Source: Nocardioides sp. B-3 (GTDB lineage Bacteria; Actinomycetota; Actinomycetes; Propionibacteriales; Nocardioidaceae). From it: 64,000 nt of DNA. Below the pieces are notes generated by a model. The model saw nothing but the letters and a program-made list of their open reading frames with translations, was not told where the DNA came from and ran no database searches. Shown here one piece after another: positions 7,938-18,784 of the stretch (position 1 is its first letter; each line of letters opens with the position of its first letter). The stretch spans positions 2,356,001 through 2,420,000 of the forward strand of contig NZ_CP087968.1 of the NCBI RefSeq assembly GCF_024703895.1, read 5' to 3'. A program made the translations under genes and the position numbers.

Positions 7938-10553
7938 ATGACGCACCTGCGCCCCACACTCGTCGTTGTCGGCCACGGCATGGTCGGCCACCGCTTCGTC
8001 CAGGGCAGCCATCGAGCGCGGCCTGACCGAGACCCACGACATCGTCGTGCTCGGCGAGGAGCCGCGCGCGGCCTACGACCGCGTCGCGCTGACCAGCTTC
8101 TTCGCCGCCGAGAGCGCCGACGAGCTGTCACTGCTCCCGAAGGGGGAGTACGACGACCCGCGCGTGCGCCTCGTCCTCGACGCCGCCGTCACCGCGATCG
8201 ACCGGGTGGCCCGCACCGTCACCTACGTCTCGCCCGCCCCCCGCGCCACGCAGGAGCCGCTCGCCAACCCGGGCGCGGTCCACACGATCGGCTACGACGC
8301 CGTCGTGCTGGCGACCGGTGCGGCCCCGTTCGTGCCCCCGGTGCCCGGCAAGGAGCTCGACAACGTCTTCGTCTACCGCACCATCGAGGACCTCGAGGCC
8401 ATCCGCGAGGCGTCGACGACGGCCACCGCCGGTGCGGTCATCGGCGGTGGGCTGCTCGGTCTCGAGGCCGCCAACGCCCTGCACCAGCTCGGCGTGCAGA
8501 CCCACGTCGTCGAGATGGCGCCACGGCTGATGGCGGTCCAGATCGACGACGCCGGCGGGGCCACGCTCAAGCGCCACATCGAGCAGCTCGGGCTCAACGT
8601 CCACACGGGCGTGATGACCGAGCTGATCGACGGCGACGACGACGGAGTCGTCAGCGGCCTCAAGTTCAAGGACGTCGAGGAGCCGCTAGCGGTCGAGATC
8701 GTCGTCTTCTCCGCCGGCATCCGCCCCCGCGACGCCTTGGCCCGCGAGTGCAACCTCGACGTCGCCGAGCGCGGTGGCGTCCCGGTCGACGAGCAGTGCC
8801 GCACCTCCGACGCGAGCATCTTCGCCATCGGCGAGTGCGCCGCTCCCGGCGGCAAGATGTACGGCCCGGTCGCCCCCGGCTACGCCATGGCCGAGGTCGT
8901 CGTCGACGCGCTCCTCGAGGGCCCGGGCGCGTTCACCGGTGCCGACATGTCCACCAAGCTCAAGCTGCTCGGCGTCGACGTCGCCAGCTTCGGTGACGCC
9001 TTCGCCGCCACCGACGGCGCGCTCGAGCTCGTCTACTCCGACGCCGTCGCCGGCGTCTACAAGAAGCTCGTGATCAGCGAGGACGGCACCCGGTTGCTGG
9101 GCGGGATCCTCGTCGGCGACGCATCGGCGTACGGCGTGCTCCGACCGCTCGTCGCCAGCGGCATCGCGCTCCCGGCCAACCCGGAGTCGCTGATCCTGCC
9201 CGCGTCGTCGGGCGCCGCGCCGATCGGGATGCCCGACGAGGCGCAGGTCTGCTCGTGCAACGACGTCACCAAGGCGCAGATCAAGCACGCGGTCAGCGAG
9301 GAGGGCTGCGAGACGGTCGCCGACGTCAAGAAGTGCACCCGCGCCGGCAGCACCTGCGGCAGCTGTGTCAGCGTCGTCAAGAACATCATAGAGGAGCACT
9401 TCGAGAGCGTCGGCAAGGTCGTCGACAAGGGGCTGTGCGAGCACTTCCGGCTCAGCCGGCAGGAGCTCTTCGACGTCGTCGCGGTGCACGGCTACAAGCG
9501 GTTCGACGACATCGTCGAGTCCCACGGCACGGGTCGCGGCTGCGACATCTGCAAGCCCGCGATCGCCAGCATCCCGGCCAGCCAGTTCAACGGGCACGTG
9601 CTCGACCGCGACAACCGGCAGCTGCAGGACACCAACGACGCCTACCTCGCGAACATCCAGCGCAACGGCACCTACTCCGTCGTGCCGCGTATCCCCGGCG
9701 GCGAGATCACGCCCGAGAAGCTGATCGTCATCGGTGAGGTCGCGCGCGACTTCAACCTCTACACGAAGATCACCGGCGGCCAGCGGATCGACCTGTTCGG
9801 TGCGCGGATGGAGGAGCTGCCCGCGATCTGGCGCCGGCTCGTTGACGCCGGCTTCGAGTCCGGCCACGCCTACGGCAAGTCGCTGCGGACGGTGAAGTCC
9901 TGCGTCGGTTCGACCTCGGTGCCGCTTCGGCGTGCAGGACAGCGTCGGTCTCGCGATCGCGCTCGAGCTGCGCTACCGCGGCTTGCGCAGCCCGCACAAG
10001 CTCAAGGGCGGCGTCAGTGGTTGTGCGCGCGAGTGCGCCGAGGCCCGCGGCAAGGACTTCGGGGTCATCGCCACCGAGAAGGGGTGGAACCTCTACGTCG
10101 GCGGCAACGGCGGCGCCGTGCCGGCCCACGCACGGCTGCTCGCCGGCGACCTCGACACGGAGACGCTGATCTCCTACCTCGACCGCTTCCTCATGTACTA
10201 CATCCGTACGGCCGACCGGCTCCAGCGCACGGCCGGCTGGATCGAGTCCCCTGGACGGTGGGCTCGACCGCGTCCGCGAGGTCGTCGTCGACGACTCGCT
10301 GGGCTTGGGTGCCGAGCTGGAGGCCGAGATGGCCCGGCACGTCGGCGGCTACTTCGACGAGTGGAAGGCGACCCCGGAGGACCCGGAGAAGCTCGGCCGC
10401 TTCGTCTCCTTCGTCAACGCGCCCGACACCCCGGACCCGGCCATCTCCTTCACGGAGGAGCGCGGCCAGATCCGGCCCGCGGGCCCCGACGAGCCGGTGA
10501 TGCTGGCGACGACCATCTCGGTGGGCGCTCCGGTCGTAGCGGGGGTGCTGTGA
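7938..10553 (+). CDS. nirB: Nitrite reductase [NAD(P)H] large subunit NirB
   Basis: Six-electron reduction of nitrite to ammonium in the cytoplasm, using FAD, [2Fe-2S], [4Fe-4S] and siroheme. Domains in order: FAD/NAD oxidoreductase (VVVGHGMVGHRFV, then AVIGGGLLGLEAAN), two BFD-like regions (QVCSCNDVT...STCGSCVSVV; RGCDICKPAI), a ferredoxin-like half domain, and a siroheme/[4Fe-4S] domain with ligands in SCVG.. and GGVSGCARECAEA. About 870 residues, full length. Frames break near 8003 (CCAGG to CCAGGG), 9935 (expected CCTGG) and 10250 (CCTGG context). Overlaps nirD by TGATG. Confidence 0.95.
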
Positions 10554-10906
10554 TGACGCGCGGGGACCGCACGTGGGAGAAGGTGTGTCTCGTGCAGGAC
10601 CCGGAGGTCGAGCGTGGCGTGACCGCGCTGGTGCACGGCCGGGCGGTCGCGATCTTCCGCACCCACGACGGCGAGGTCTATGCGCTCGGCAACCACGACC
10701 CGTTCGCGAAGGCGTCCGTGCTGGCGCGCGGCATCGTCGGCACCCGTGAGGGCGTGCCGTTCGTGGCCAGCCCGATGCACAAGCACGCCTTCGACCTGCG
10801 GACCGGGCAGTGCCTCGACGACGAGCACGCCAGCGTCCCGTCCTACGACGTGCTGATCGAGGGCGGCGTCGTGCACATCGGCGGCCGGCGGCGTGCGGTG
10901 GCATGA
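10553..10906 (+). CDS. nirD: Nitrite reductase small subunit NirD
   Basis: Rieske-fold partner of NirB, required for NAD(P)H-dependent nitrite reduction. Shows the NirD-typical ALGNHDPFAKASVLARGIVG and SPMHKHAFDLRTGQCLDD; the Cys/His cluster ligands of true Rieske proteins are absent, as is normal for NirD. It has 117 residues and an intact frame. The ATG at 10553 overlaps the nirB stop, and its stop overlaps the nnaR start. Confidence 0.93.
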   Translation: MTRGDRTWEKVCLVQDPEVERGVTALVHGRAVAIFRTHDGEVYALGNHDPFAKASVLARGIVGTREGVPFVASPMHKHAFDLRTGQCLDDEHASVPSYDVLIEGGVVHIGGRRRAVA

Positions 10907-12023
10907 GCAATCGTGATCTGCCGCTCGACGGCTACCGGATCGGGGTGACCGCCGCCCGCAAGGTCGAGGAGCAGATCGCCCTGCTGGAGCGCCGCGGTGC
11001 CAAGGTCGACTGGGCGCCGGTCCTCTCCAGCGACCCCAACCAGGTCGACGATGCGCAGCTGCGTACGGCGACGGAGGCGGTCCTCGCCGAGCCGATCGAC
11101 ATCTTCGTCGCCACGACGGGCATCGGCATGAAGACCCGGTTCGAGGCGACCGAGGAGTGGGGGCTGCACGACCGGCTCGTCGCCGCGATCAGCGCCTCCG
11201 AGGTGCTCGCGCGCGGGCCGAAGAGCGTAGGAGCCCTGCGCCGGCGCGGGATCCGTGAGCTGTGGGCACCCGACTCTGAGTGCTTCGAGGACGTGCTCGC
11301 GCACCTGCGCGGGCGTGACCCGGCCGGGATGCGCATCGTGGTGCAGGAGCACGGCCAGTCCCTCTCGATGGTCGCGCACGCGCTGCAGCGCCGGGGCGCT
11401 CGTGTCGACGTCGTGACCGTCTATCGCGTCGCCAGCGCGGGAGGATCCGGAGCCGATGTTCCGGATGGTCGACCTGATCGCCGATCGCAAGCTCGACGCG
11501 GTCACCTTCACCTCCGCCCCCGCCGTCGCCGCGCTGATGTCGGTCGCCGGCGTCACCGGTCGCCGCGACGAGGTCGTCGCCGCCTTCCCGGGCCGACGTC
11601 GTCGCGACGTGCGTCGGTCCGGTCACCGCCGCCGCGTTCGAGATGTGGGGAGTGCCGACGATCATGCCCGAGCGGTCGCGTCTCGCCGCGATGATCAAGC
11701 TGCTCGAGACCGAGCTGCCCTCCCGCAGGGACGGTCTGACGATCGAGGTCGCCGGACACTTCCTGCTGCTGCACGGCGACATGGTGCTGCTCGACGGGAC
11801 CGAGATCCGGCTCTCGCCCGCGCCACTGGCCGTCCTGCAGGCGCTCGTCGTCAACCCCGGCCACGTCGTCTCCCGCGGCGACCTCCTCGCCGCCCTGCCG
11901 AGCGGCACCGCCGGATCCGAGCACGCCGTCGAGATGGCGGTCGCGCGGTTGCGGGCTGCCCTCGGCACCCGGGTCGTGCAGACAGTGGTCAAGCGCGGCT
12001 ATCGGCTGGCCATCGCGAGCTGA
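10903..12023 (+). CDS. nnaR: NnaR-type regulator: uroporphyrinogen-III synthase domain fused to winged-helix DNA-binding domain
   Basis: In actinobacteria NnaR works with GlnR to activate nitrate/nitrite assimilation genes. N-terminal HemD-like domain (residues about 1-260: IGVTAARKVEEQIALLERRG, ATTGIGMKTRFEA, IVVQEHGQSLSMVAHALQ, FTSAPAVAALM) and C-terminal OmpR/PhoB-like winged helix (residues about 275-370: LSPAPLAVLQALV, VVSRGDLLAAL, VEMAVARLRAAL, VVKRGYRLAIAS). Frames break near 11440 and 11590. Co-translated with nirD (ATGA overlap). A HemD role in supplying siroheme is possible, but the DNA-binding domain argues for regulation. Confidence 0.88.
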
Positions 12024-12064
12024 GCTCGCTTCGCCGCACTGACGTCGTCGATGCCGCCAACGGT

Positions 12065-12127
12065 CCGACGGTGGCGGCAGATTGCGAGTTCGAGGGCTGA
12101 GAAGTTGGCAGGTGCCGCCACCGTCGG
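12065..12127. terminator. Long inverted repeat downstream of nnaR
   Basis: A perfect 15-bp inverted repeat, CCGACGGTGGCGGCA (12065-12079) against its reverse complement (12113-12127), with a 33-base loop. It lies between the convergent nnaR and ispF genes. No U-tract follows, which is common for actinobacterial terminators. Function inferred. Confidence 0.55.
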
Positions 12128-12136
12128 GGCGACCGC

Positions 12137-12213
12137 CAAGTGAGGCAGTTCGCGGCGCGGATGGGTTCCGTGAGCGGGGGACAGCCACGGGTTCACGCGA
12201 ACTACCTCAGTTG
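12137..12213. terminator. Second imperfect hairpin in the nnaR-ispF gap
   Basis: CAAGTGAGGCAGTTCGCG (12137-12154) pairs at 16 of 18 positions with 12196-12213 (CGCGAACTACCTCAGTTG). Inside the loop CCGTG (12167-12171) can pair with CACGG (12186-12190). With the preceding 15-bp repeat it makes a two-hairpin element between convergent genes, possibly a bidirectional terminator. Confidence 0.5.
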
Positions 12214-12237
12214 AGCGCGCGCTTCGCCGTACGCCGA

Positions 12238-12718
12238 TCAGCCGGCCGGCACCACCACGGCCGTCGCGATGGCGGCGACGCCCTCGCCGCGCCCGGTGAG
12301 GCCGAGGCCGTCAGTGGTGGTCGCGCTGACGGAGACGGGAGCGCCGAGGGCGGCGGAGAGGACGGCCTCTGCTTCTGTACGGCGAGGGCCGAGCCGTGGG
12401 GCGTTGCCGATCACCCGGATGGCGACGTTGCCGATCTCGAAGCCCGCGGCGCGGACCCGCCGGGCCGACTCGGCCGGGAGCGTGGTCCCGGAGGCGCCCG
12501 CCCACTCGGGCTCGCTGGTGCCGAAGTGCGACCCGAGGTCGCCGATCCCGGCCGCGGAGAAGAGGGCGTCGCAGGCCGCGTGCGCGGCCACGTCGGCGTC
12601 GGAGTGACCCTCGAGCCCCGCGGGCCTCGTCGGGCCGAGCCGGGCCGGCGAGGTGCAGGGGGGCGCCGGGGACGAGGCGGTGGACGTCGGTGCCGATGCC
12701 GGTGCGGGGGAGGCTCAC
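12238..12718 (-). CDS. ispF: 2-C-methyl-D-erythritol 2,4-cyclodiphosphate synthase IspF
   Basis: Fifth step of the MEP isoprenoid pathway, cytoplasmic homotrimer. [12 protein letters not shown] gives the metal-binding Dx[16 protein letters not shown] region, GDLGSHF and [11 protein letters not shown] motifs follow. About 160 residues. The start is taken as GTG at 12718 ([14 protein letters not shown]), the usual family start. One frame break near 12620. No ispD lies next to it in this window. Confidence 0.9.
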
Positions 12719-12755
12719 GCGTCGATCATGCCCGGTCATCGGACATGATGGACAG

Positions 12756-14274
12756 GTGGATGACAGCAGGGGTCGATGGGCAGCGGCCGGGGTCGTGACG
12801 ATGGTCGTGGGTCTGGCCACGAGCTATGCCACGGCGATGGCCCTCACGATCCGCGAGTCGCCCGTGGTCGCGGTCGCCGAGCTGATCATCCGCATCACGC
12901 CGGGACCGCTCGCCGAGCGGCTCATCAGGTTCGTCGGACAGCTCGACAAGCCGCTGCTGATCCTCGGCATCATCCTGTTCCTGCTGGCGATGGGCGCGCT
13001 GGCCGGCTCGCTCTCGCGCCACAGCGTCATCAAGCCCATCCCGGTCTGGCTCGTGCTGGCCTGCCCGGGCGCCGGCGCGGTGATGGTCCAGCCGGGGGCG
13101 CGCATCGTCGATGTGCTGCCCGTGGTCGTGGGGTTCGTGACCCTGGGTGACCGTCCTGTCCGCACTGGTCGGTCCGCTCGTCACTGCCCGTCACCACCCC
13201 GAGCTCGAGTCGCGTGAGCGCCGTGTCTTCCTGATGGTTGCCGGAGTCCTCGGGCTGGCCGCTGTCGGCATCGCCGGCGCCGGCCGGATCGTGGGCAGCG
13301 GCCGTCGCCACGTCGCGGAGAGCCGCCGGCTGCTGCGGCTCGACGGCGTGACCCGGCCGCTGTCACCGGCGGGCACCGCGATCGGCCTGTCCGGGGTCGA
13401 CCCGTGGCAGACGCCCAACGACGACTTCTACCTGATCCACACGGCGATCTCGGTGCCGACGATCGAGCCGAAGGACTGGACACTGCGCATCCACGGCCTC
13501 GTCGATCGTGAGCTCACGCTCACCTACAACGACCCGGTCGCCCGCGAGCTGACCGAGTCGTGGATCACCCTCAACTGCGTGAGCAACGAGGTCGGCGGCG
13601 ACCCGGTCGGCAACGCGTGGTGGAGCGGGATCCGGATCGCCGACATCCTCGAGGAGGTCGGACTGGACCCGTCCGCCGACTGCATCCTGCAGACCTCCGA
13701 GGACGGCTGGAACTGCGCGACACCGCTGTCCACGTTGACCGACGAACGCAACGCGATGCTGGCCGTGGCGATGAACGGAAAGCCGTTGCCGATCGAGCAC
13801 GGCTTCCCGGTGCGCACGATCGTGCCCGGGCTCTACGGCTACGTCTCGGCCACCAAGTGGGTCGTCGACTACGAGGTCACGCGCTTCAGCGACGTGGAGG
13901 CGTTCTGGACCCAGCGCGGCTGGTCGGAGCAGGGTCCGGTCAAGATCGCGTCGCGCATCGACGTACCCCGCTCCGGGGCCGACGTCGCCACCGGCGACGT
14001 CAATGTCGGCGGCTTGGCGTGGGCCCAGCACATCGGCATCGACTCGGTGGAGGTCTCGGTCGACGGCGGCGAGTGGGCGGGTGCGCAGCTCGCGGAGACG
14101 CCCAACGAGGACACGTGGGTGCAGTGGGCGCTGACCGTGACGCTCGACGAGGGCGAGCACGAGATCCGGGTCCGGGCGATAGACAAGAACGGGTTGGAGC
14201 AGACGGGCGTACGCCGCGACGTGGTGCCCGACGGCGCCACCGGCTGGCACACGATCGACGTCACCGCGAGCTAG
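12756..14274 (+). CDS. Membrane-anchored sulfite-oxidase-family molybdopterin oxidoreductase
   Basis: N-terminal region (residues about 1-175) has several hydrophobic helices (VVTMVVGLATSYATAMAL, LLILGIILFLLAMGALAGSL). It is followed by a sulfite-oxidase-fold domain: FYLIHTAISVPTI, WTLRIHGLVD, and the molybdenum-binding region SWITLNCVSNEVGGDPVGNAWWSG with the Cys ligand, then a C-terminal Ig-like dimerisation domain. The substrate is unknown; the type is common in actinobacteria. Start GTG at 12756 (DDSRGRWAAAG). Frame break near 13143 within CCTGG (one extra G). Its TAG stop shares a CTAG with the convergent patatin gene. Confidence 0.82.
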
Positions 14275-15100
14275 GACGCCCAGACGTGGCGCACCTCGTC
14301 GACGAGGTCGGCCGACTGGCGCAGCCCGGCGCGGGCCGCATCGGCACGCTTGGCCGGGTCGAGGAGGTTCTTGCCGAAGGCGGCCAGCGCCTCGGGATCC
14401 GGGGTGATGACGCTCCACTCGCGGTGCGACCCGTTCGAGCTGTGCGCGGATCGAAGTCTTCTTGCTGAGGGCCCGGGGCAGGGGAGCCAGCACCACGACG
14501 CGCTCGGCGCCGGCCGCCGTGTCGACGTTGGCGGTCGAGCGCATGCCGCCGTCGATGTAGTGCTTGCCGTCGATCGCGACCGGTGGCCACACGGTCGGCA
14601 CCGCGCAGCTCGCCGCGACCGCGCTGACGACGTCGACCCCGCTGTCGCGGGGTGAAGACGGTGAACTCGCCAGACTCCGCCTCGACTGCGGTGATTCGCA
14701 GGTCTCGGTCGGGCCAGTCGTCGGTGTGGATCCGTGACCGGATCACGCCCTCGCGGTCGGCGCTGCCGGGCTGGTGGGACCTGAGGGCCAGCTTGCCGAC
14801 GCGGGCCAGCTTGGTGCGACCGTCGCCGGGCAGCACGTAGGGCGGCACCATCTTCAGCAGCGCCAGCCGCGAGAGGCGTCCGCCGATCTCGGCGTCCGGA
14901 GGCGCGAGCTGTGTGGCGTAGAGGTCGGCGATCGCCGTACCGCTCGTGATCTGGACGCCGACCACCGACCCGGCCGACGTGCCGATCACCCGGTCCGCGT
15001 CGGTCAGGTCGATGCCTGCCTCCGCGAGCCCGGCCGGGATCCCCAGCTCCCACGCGATGCCGGTGATCCCGCCGCCACCCGGGACCAACGCAGTCGTCAT
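14271..15100 (-). CDS. Patatin-like phospholipase
   Basis: Serine acyl hydrolase with a Ser-Asp dyad. Oxyanion glycine run GGGGITG at the N-terminus, nucleophile motif VIGTSAGS (GxSxG), and the Asp motif YIDGGMRS. About 275 residues. Frame breaks near 14652 and 14435. The stop lies in a CTAG that also holds the stop of the oppositely transcribed molybdoenzyme gene. Substrate not predictable. Confidence 0.85.
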
Positions 15101-15114
15101 GGCGTCAAACCTAG

Positions 15115-16316
15115 TCAGCGGTTGATCACGTAGACCACGCCTCCGCTGGCGTTGATCCAGATGTCCTCGAACTCGTCGCGGTCATAGACACGGCGTACGG
15201 CGCTGTTGTCGGCGCCCGCCGGGTCGTTGACGACCACGTCGCCGTCAGCCTCGAACCCGACGATCACCATCAGGTGCCCGTTGCTGGTCGAGATCGGCGC
15301 GCCGGTGAGCTGGTTGCGCCCGAACGCGACGGATGCGACCAGCGGCACGCCAGCGAGGATGTAGTCCTCCGCGGCGCGCAGGTCGGGCAGGCGGGTGACG
15401 TAGGCGTCGCCGGTGGTCAGGGTGCTGGCGTAGGCGGTGTTGAACGCCCAGTTGCCGGTGCCGTCGTAGGCGTGGTCGAAGACCGGGCGCGCGGTGTGGT
15501 CGACCCGGGCGTCCGCGTGGCCGGCGGTGATGTCGGTGAAGGGGCCGGGCTGCAGGCCGTAGTAGGCGAGCACCATCGCGGTCGACGTCGGCGAGCACCG
15601 GGCCTCGCCGCCGCCGCCCCACTGCGGGTAGTGGCCCGAGTGCGTCATCTGGGAGAAGGCGGGTACGTCGAGCACGGTCCCCGCGGCTGGTCCGGGGGCC
15701 GACGTCGGGGTGCTGCCGCGGGGTGCGAGGGCACTCGCCATCGCGCCGACCCGGTCGAGCCGCACGACCGGCCGGGTGGATGCGTTGCAGGTAGAGCCGC
15801 ACCCGGACCTGCCACTGGGTGAGCGGGGTCGCGGCCTGCCGTGTGTCGACGCTGACGCGGGCCGGTCGTCGGTCTGGCTGCCCGGGGAGCGGCGCCGCAG
15901 TGCGGGGTTGTCCAGCGTCCACTCGGCCATCGAGTCCCAGCTGGAGACGGTGCCGTCGGCGGCCCGGCCGCGGACCTGCACCTTGACCACCGAGTCGCCC
16001 TCGGTGACGGCCTCCCTGTGTCGGGGATCAGCTGGGTGAGCCCGAAACCGGGCGCCGACCACGGCGAGGTCCAGTGCCGACCTGGTAGCTGCGGCCGCGG
16101 AGCTTGCCGGTGCGCGGCTTCTTCGGCACCAGCGAACCGGCCTTGACCCGGACGCCCCGGGAGCACGCCCGAGCGCCAGTCGGCGCCGGTGGACCAGGAG
16201 GTGTTGGCGATGCTCGAGGCGGCCCGGCGCTGCTCGGACGCCTGACTGGGCGCGCCAGTGGCGAGCGAGCAGGTGAGCAGGAGGAGGACAGGGGCGAGGG
16301 CGAGGCGACGTACCAC
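15115..16316 (-). CDS. Secreted C39-family cysteine peptidase-like protein
   Basis: Signal peptide at the N-terminus (VVRRLALAPVLLLLTCSLAT). A long variable N-terminal region is followed by a C39-like papain-fold domain with Cys in RCSPTSTAMVLAYYG, His in NGHLMVIVGF and Asp/Asn in VVNDPAG. It probably acts outside the cell on peptides or peptidoglycan. I choose the GTG at 16316. The middle (about 15780-16200) has several frame breaks, so that part of the protein is uncertain, while the catalytic part 15115-15780 reads cleanly. Confidence 0.75.
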
Positions 16317-16410
16317 CCGCAGACGGTAACCCGGCGACGTCCCACCTGTCCCATGAGTCACAGGCACCGGGGAATCAGGCCGGAGGGGCGCGCGCCCCTA
16401 GACTTGGCGG

Positions 16411-17825
16411 GTGACCCTGCGCCTCCATGACACTGCGACCCGCGAAGTTCGTGACTTCGTCCCCCTCGAGGAGGGGAAGGCGGGCATCTACGTCTGCGGT
16501 CTCACGGTGCAGTCGGAGCCGCACGTCGGGCACGTGCGCTCGGCCGTCAACTTCGACGTGCTGCGGCGCTGGCTGACGCGCAGCGGCTATGCCGTGCACT
16601 TCATCCGCAACGTCACCGACATCGACGACAAGATCCTCGCCAAGGCCGAAGAGCAGGGCCGTCCTTGGTACAACCTCGCCTACGCGATGCACGCCGAGCT
16701 GACGACCGCGCTGGCCTCGATCAACGTGCTGCCGCCGACCTACGAGCCCGGTGCGACCGGCACGATCCCCGAGATGCTCGAGCTGATCTCGGTGCTGATC
16801 GAGCGCGGCCACGCCTACCCGGCCGAGGACGGTTCGGGCGACGTCTACTTCGACGTGCGCTCCCGGGCGCCGTACGGCGAGCTGACCCGTCAAGGCATCG
16901 ACGACATGGAACCGGCGACCGACGCGGACCCGCGCGGCAAGCGCGACCCCCGTGACTTCGCGCTGTGGAAGGGGCGGAAGTCCTCCGAGCCCGAGTCCGC
17001 CTCCCCGGCCCTCGCCCCGGGGTCGCGGGCGTCCCGGGTGGCACATCGAGTGCTCCGCGATGGCGTGGAAGTACCTCGGCCCGGCCTTCGACATCCACGG
17101 CGGCGGCGTCGACCTGCGCTTCCCGCACCACGAGAACGAGCAGGCGCAGTCGCGTGCCGCCGGCCACCCGTTCGCGTCCTACTGGCTGCACAACGCCCGG
17201 ATCACCACGGCCGGCGAGAAGATGAGCAAGTCGCTCGGCAACTCGCTGCTGGTGCCCGAGGTGCTCAAGCGCGTGCGCGGCATCGAGCTGCGGTTCTACA
17301 TGGTCAGCGCCCACTACCGCTCGCACGTCGAGTTCTCGTTCGAGGCGCTGGACGAAGCGGCCGTCGGCTTCCGCCGGATCGAGTCGTTCCCGGATCGCGC
17401 TGCGGTGGCCCTCGGTGGCGAGGTGCCGGCCGCCGGGATGCTGTGCGCGGAGTTCATCGAGGCGATGGACGACGACCTCGGCACACCCCGCGGCCGTTGC
17501 CGCGATCCACGACGTGGTTCGCGAAGGCAACAAGCTGCTGACAGACGGACCGAGCGACGCGCTGCGTGGTAACGCCGCGTCCGTGCGCGCCATGCTCGCG
17601 GTGCTCGGCCTCGACCCGGCCGACCCGGCCCGGGTGACCACGGGCGGCGCGAACGAAGAGAAGCTGACTGGCGCGATCGACGTACTGATCGCAGCCATGC
17701 TCGAGGACCGCGCGACCGCGCGGGCCGACAAGGACTGGGCCCGGGCGGACGCGATTCGCGACCGCATCAAGGCGGCCGGCATCGAGATCGAAGACACGCC
17801 CTCAGGGCCGAAGTGGAGCATGTAA
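16411..17825 (+). CDS. cysS: Cysteinyl-tRNA synthetase
   Basis: Charges tRNA-Cys. Class I motifs: HVGH (HIGH equivalent) after zinc-ligand [17 protein letters not shown], the zinc region [13 protein letters not shown], and KMSKSLGN. About 470 residues with GTG start. Frame breaks at about 17003-17018 and 17490. The canonical W-P-x-P-W-G before [11 protein letters not shown] is recoverable only if two CCTGG sites were misread as CCCCGG. The TAATG junction links it to rlmB. Confidence 0.95.
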
Positions 17826-18784
17826 TGGCCGGAAATTCTCAGCGCAAGGGCTCGGTCCGCAAGGGCGGCAAGGGCGCGTCGGTCGGCTCCGGCGGCAACG
17901 TCCGGCGCGGCCTCGAGGGCAAGGGCCCGACGCCTCCCGCCAAGGACCGGCCCTACCACAAGGCCCACAAGTCAGCGAAGCGCACGGAGCGCGTCGAGTC
18001 CAAGCGACCCCCGCGTCGTACGACCAAGTCGACCGACGCCGAGTGGGTGGCCGGTCGCAACTCCGTCGTCGAGGTGCTCTCCGCCGGCATCCCCGTGACC
18101 GGTGTCTACGTCGCCGAGGGGGCCGAGCGCGACGGGCGACTTCGCGACGCCTTCAAGATGGCCGCGGAGCACGGCTACCCGCTGCTCGAGGTCACCCGCT
18201 CCGAGCTCGACCGGATGACCGCCGGCGCCGTCCACCGGGGCCTCGCGGCCCGGCTGCCGTCGTACGAGTACGCGCACGCCGACGACCTGCTCGACCGCGC
18301 CGCCGCGGCCGGTGAGCAGGCGCTGATCGTGGCGCTCGACTCCGTCACCGACCCGCGCAACCTCGGTGCCGTCGTCCGCTCGGCCTCCGGCTTCGGCGCG
18401 CACGGCGTGCTGATCCCCGAGCGTCGTGCCGCCGGCATGACCGCGGCCGCGTGGAAGTCCAGCGCCGGTGCCGCCGCCCGCATCCCGATCGCGCAGACGG
18501 TCAACCTCGTCCGCCAGCTCAAGTCGCTCCAGAACGCCGGCTGCATGGTCGTCGGCCTCGCCGCCGACGGCGAGATCACGCTGCCCGAGCTGGTCGCCGC
18601 CGACGGTCTCGCGACCGGCCCGCTGGTGGTCGTGGTCGGCTCGGAGGGCAAGGGCCCGGGCCGGCTCGTCACCGAGACCTGCGACACGACCGTCTCGATC
18701 CCGATGGCCAACCAGCTCGAGTCGCTCAACGCCGGAGTCGCGGCGTCGGTGACCCTGTATGCGATTGCGCAGGCCCGGAGCTAA
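17825..18784 (+). CDS. rlmB: 23S rRNA (guanosine-2'-O-)-methyltransferase RlmB / SpoU family
   Basis: SPOUT-fold methyltransferase modifying 23S rRNA. A basic, glycine-rich N-terminal extension (residues 1-70, SQRKGSVRKGGKGAS) typical of actinobacteria precedes a substrate-binding domain (EWVAGRNSVVEVL) and SpoU motifs ALDSVTDPRNLGAVVRSA, VVGSEGKGPGRL and IPMANQLESLNAGVAASV. It has 319 residues with an intact frame. The start at 17825 overlaps the cysS stop. Confidence 0.93.
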   Translation: MAGNSQRKGSVRKGGKGASVGSGGNVRRGLEGKGPTPPAKDRPYHKAHKSAKRTERVESKRPPRRTTKSTDAEWVAGRNSVVEVLSAGIPVTGVYVAEGAERDGRLRDAFKMAAEHGYPLLEVTRSELDRMTAGAVHRGLAARLPSYEYAHADDLLDRAAAAGEQALIVALDSVTDPRNLGAVVRSASGFGAHGVLIPERRAAGMTAAAWKSSAGAAARIPIAQTVNLVRQLKSLQNAGCMVVGLAADGEITLPELVAADGLATGPLVVVVGSEGKGPGRLVTETCDTTVSIPMANQLESLNAGVAASVTLYAIAQARS

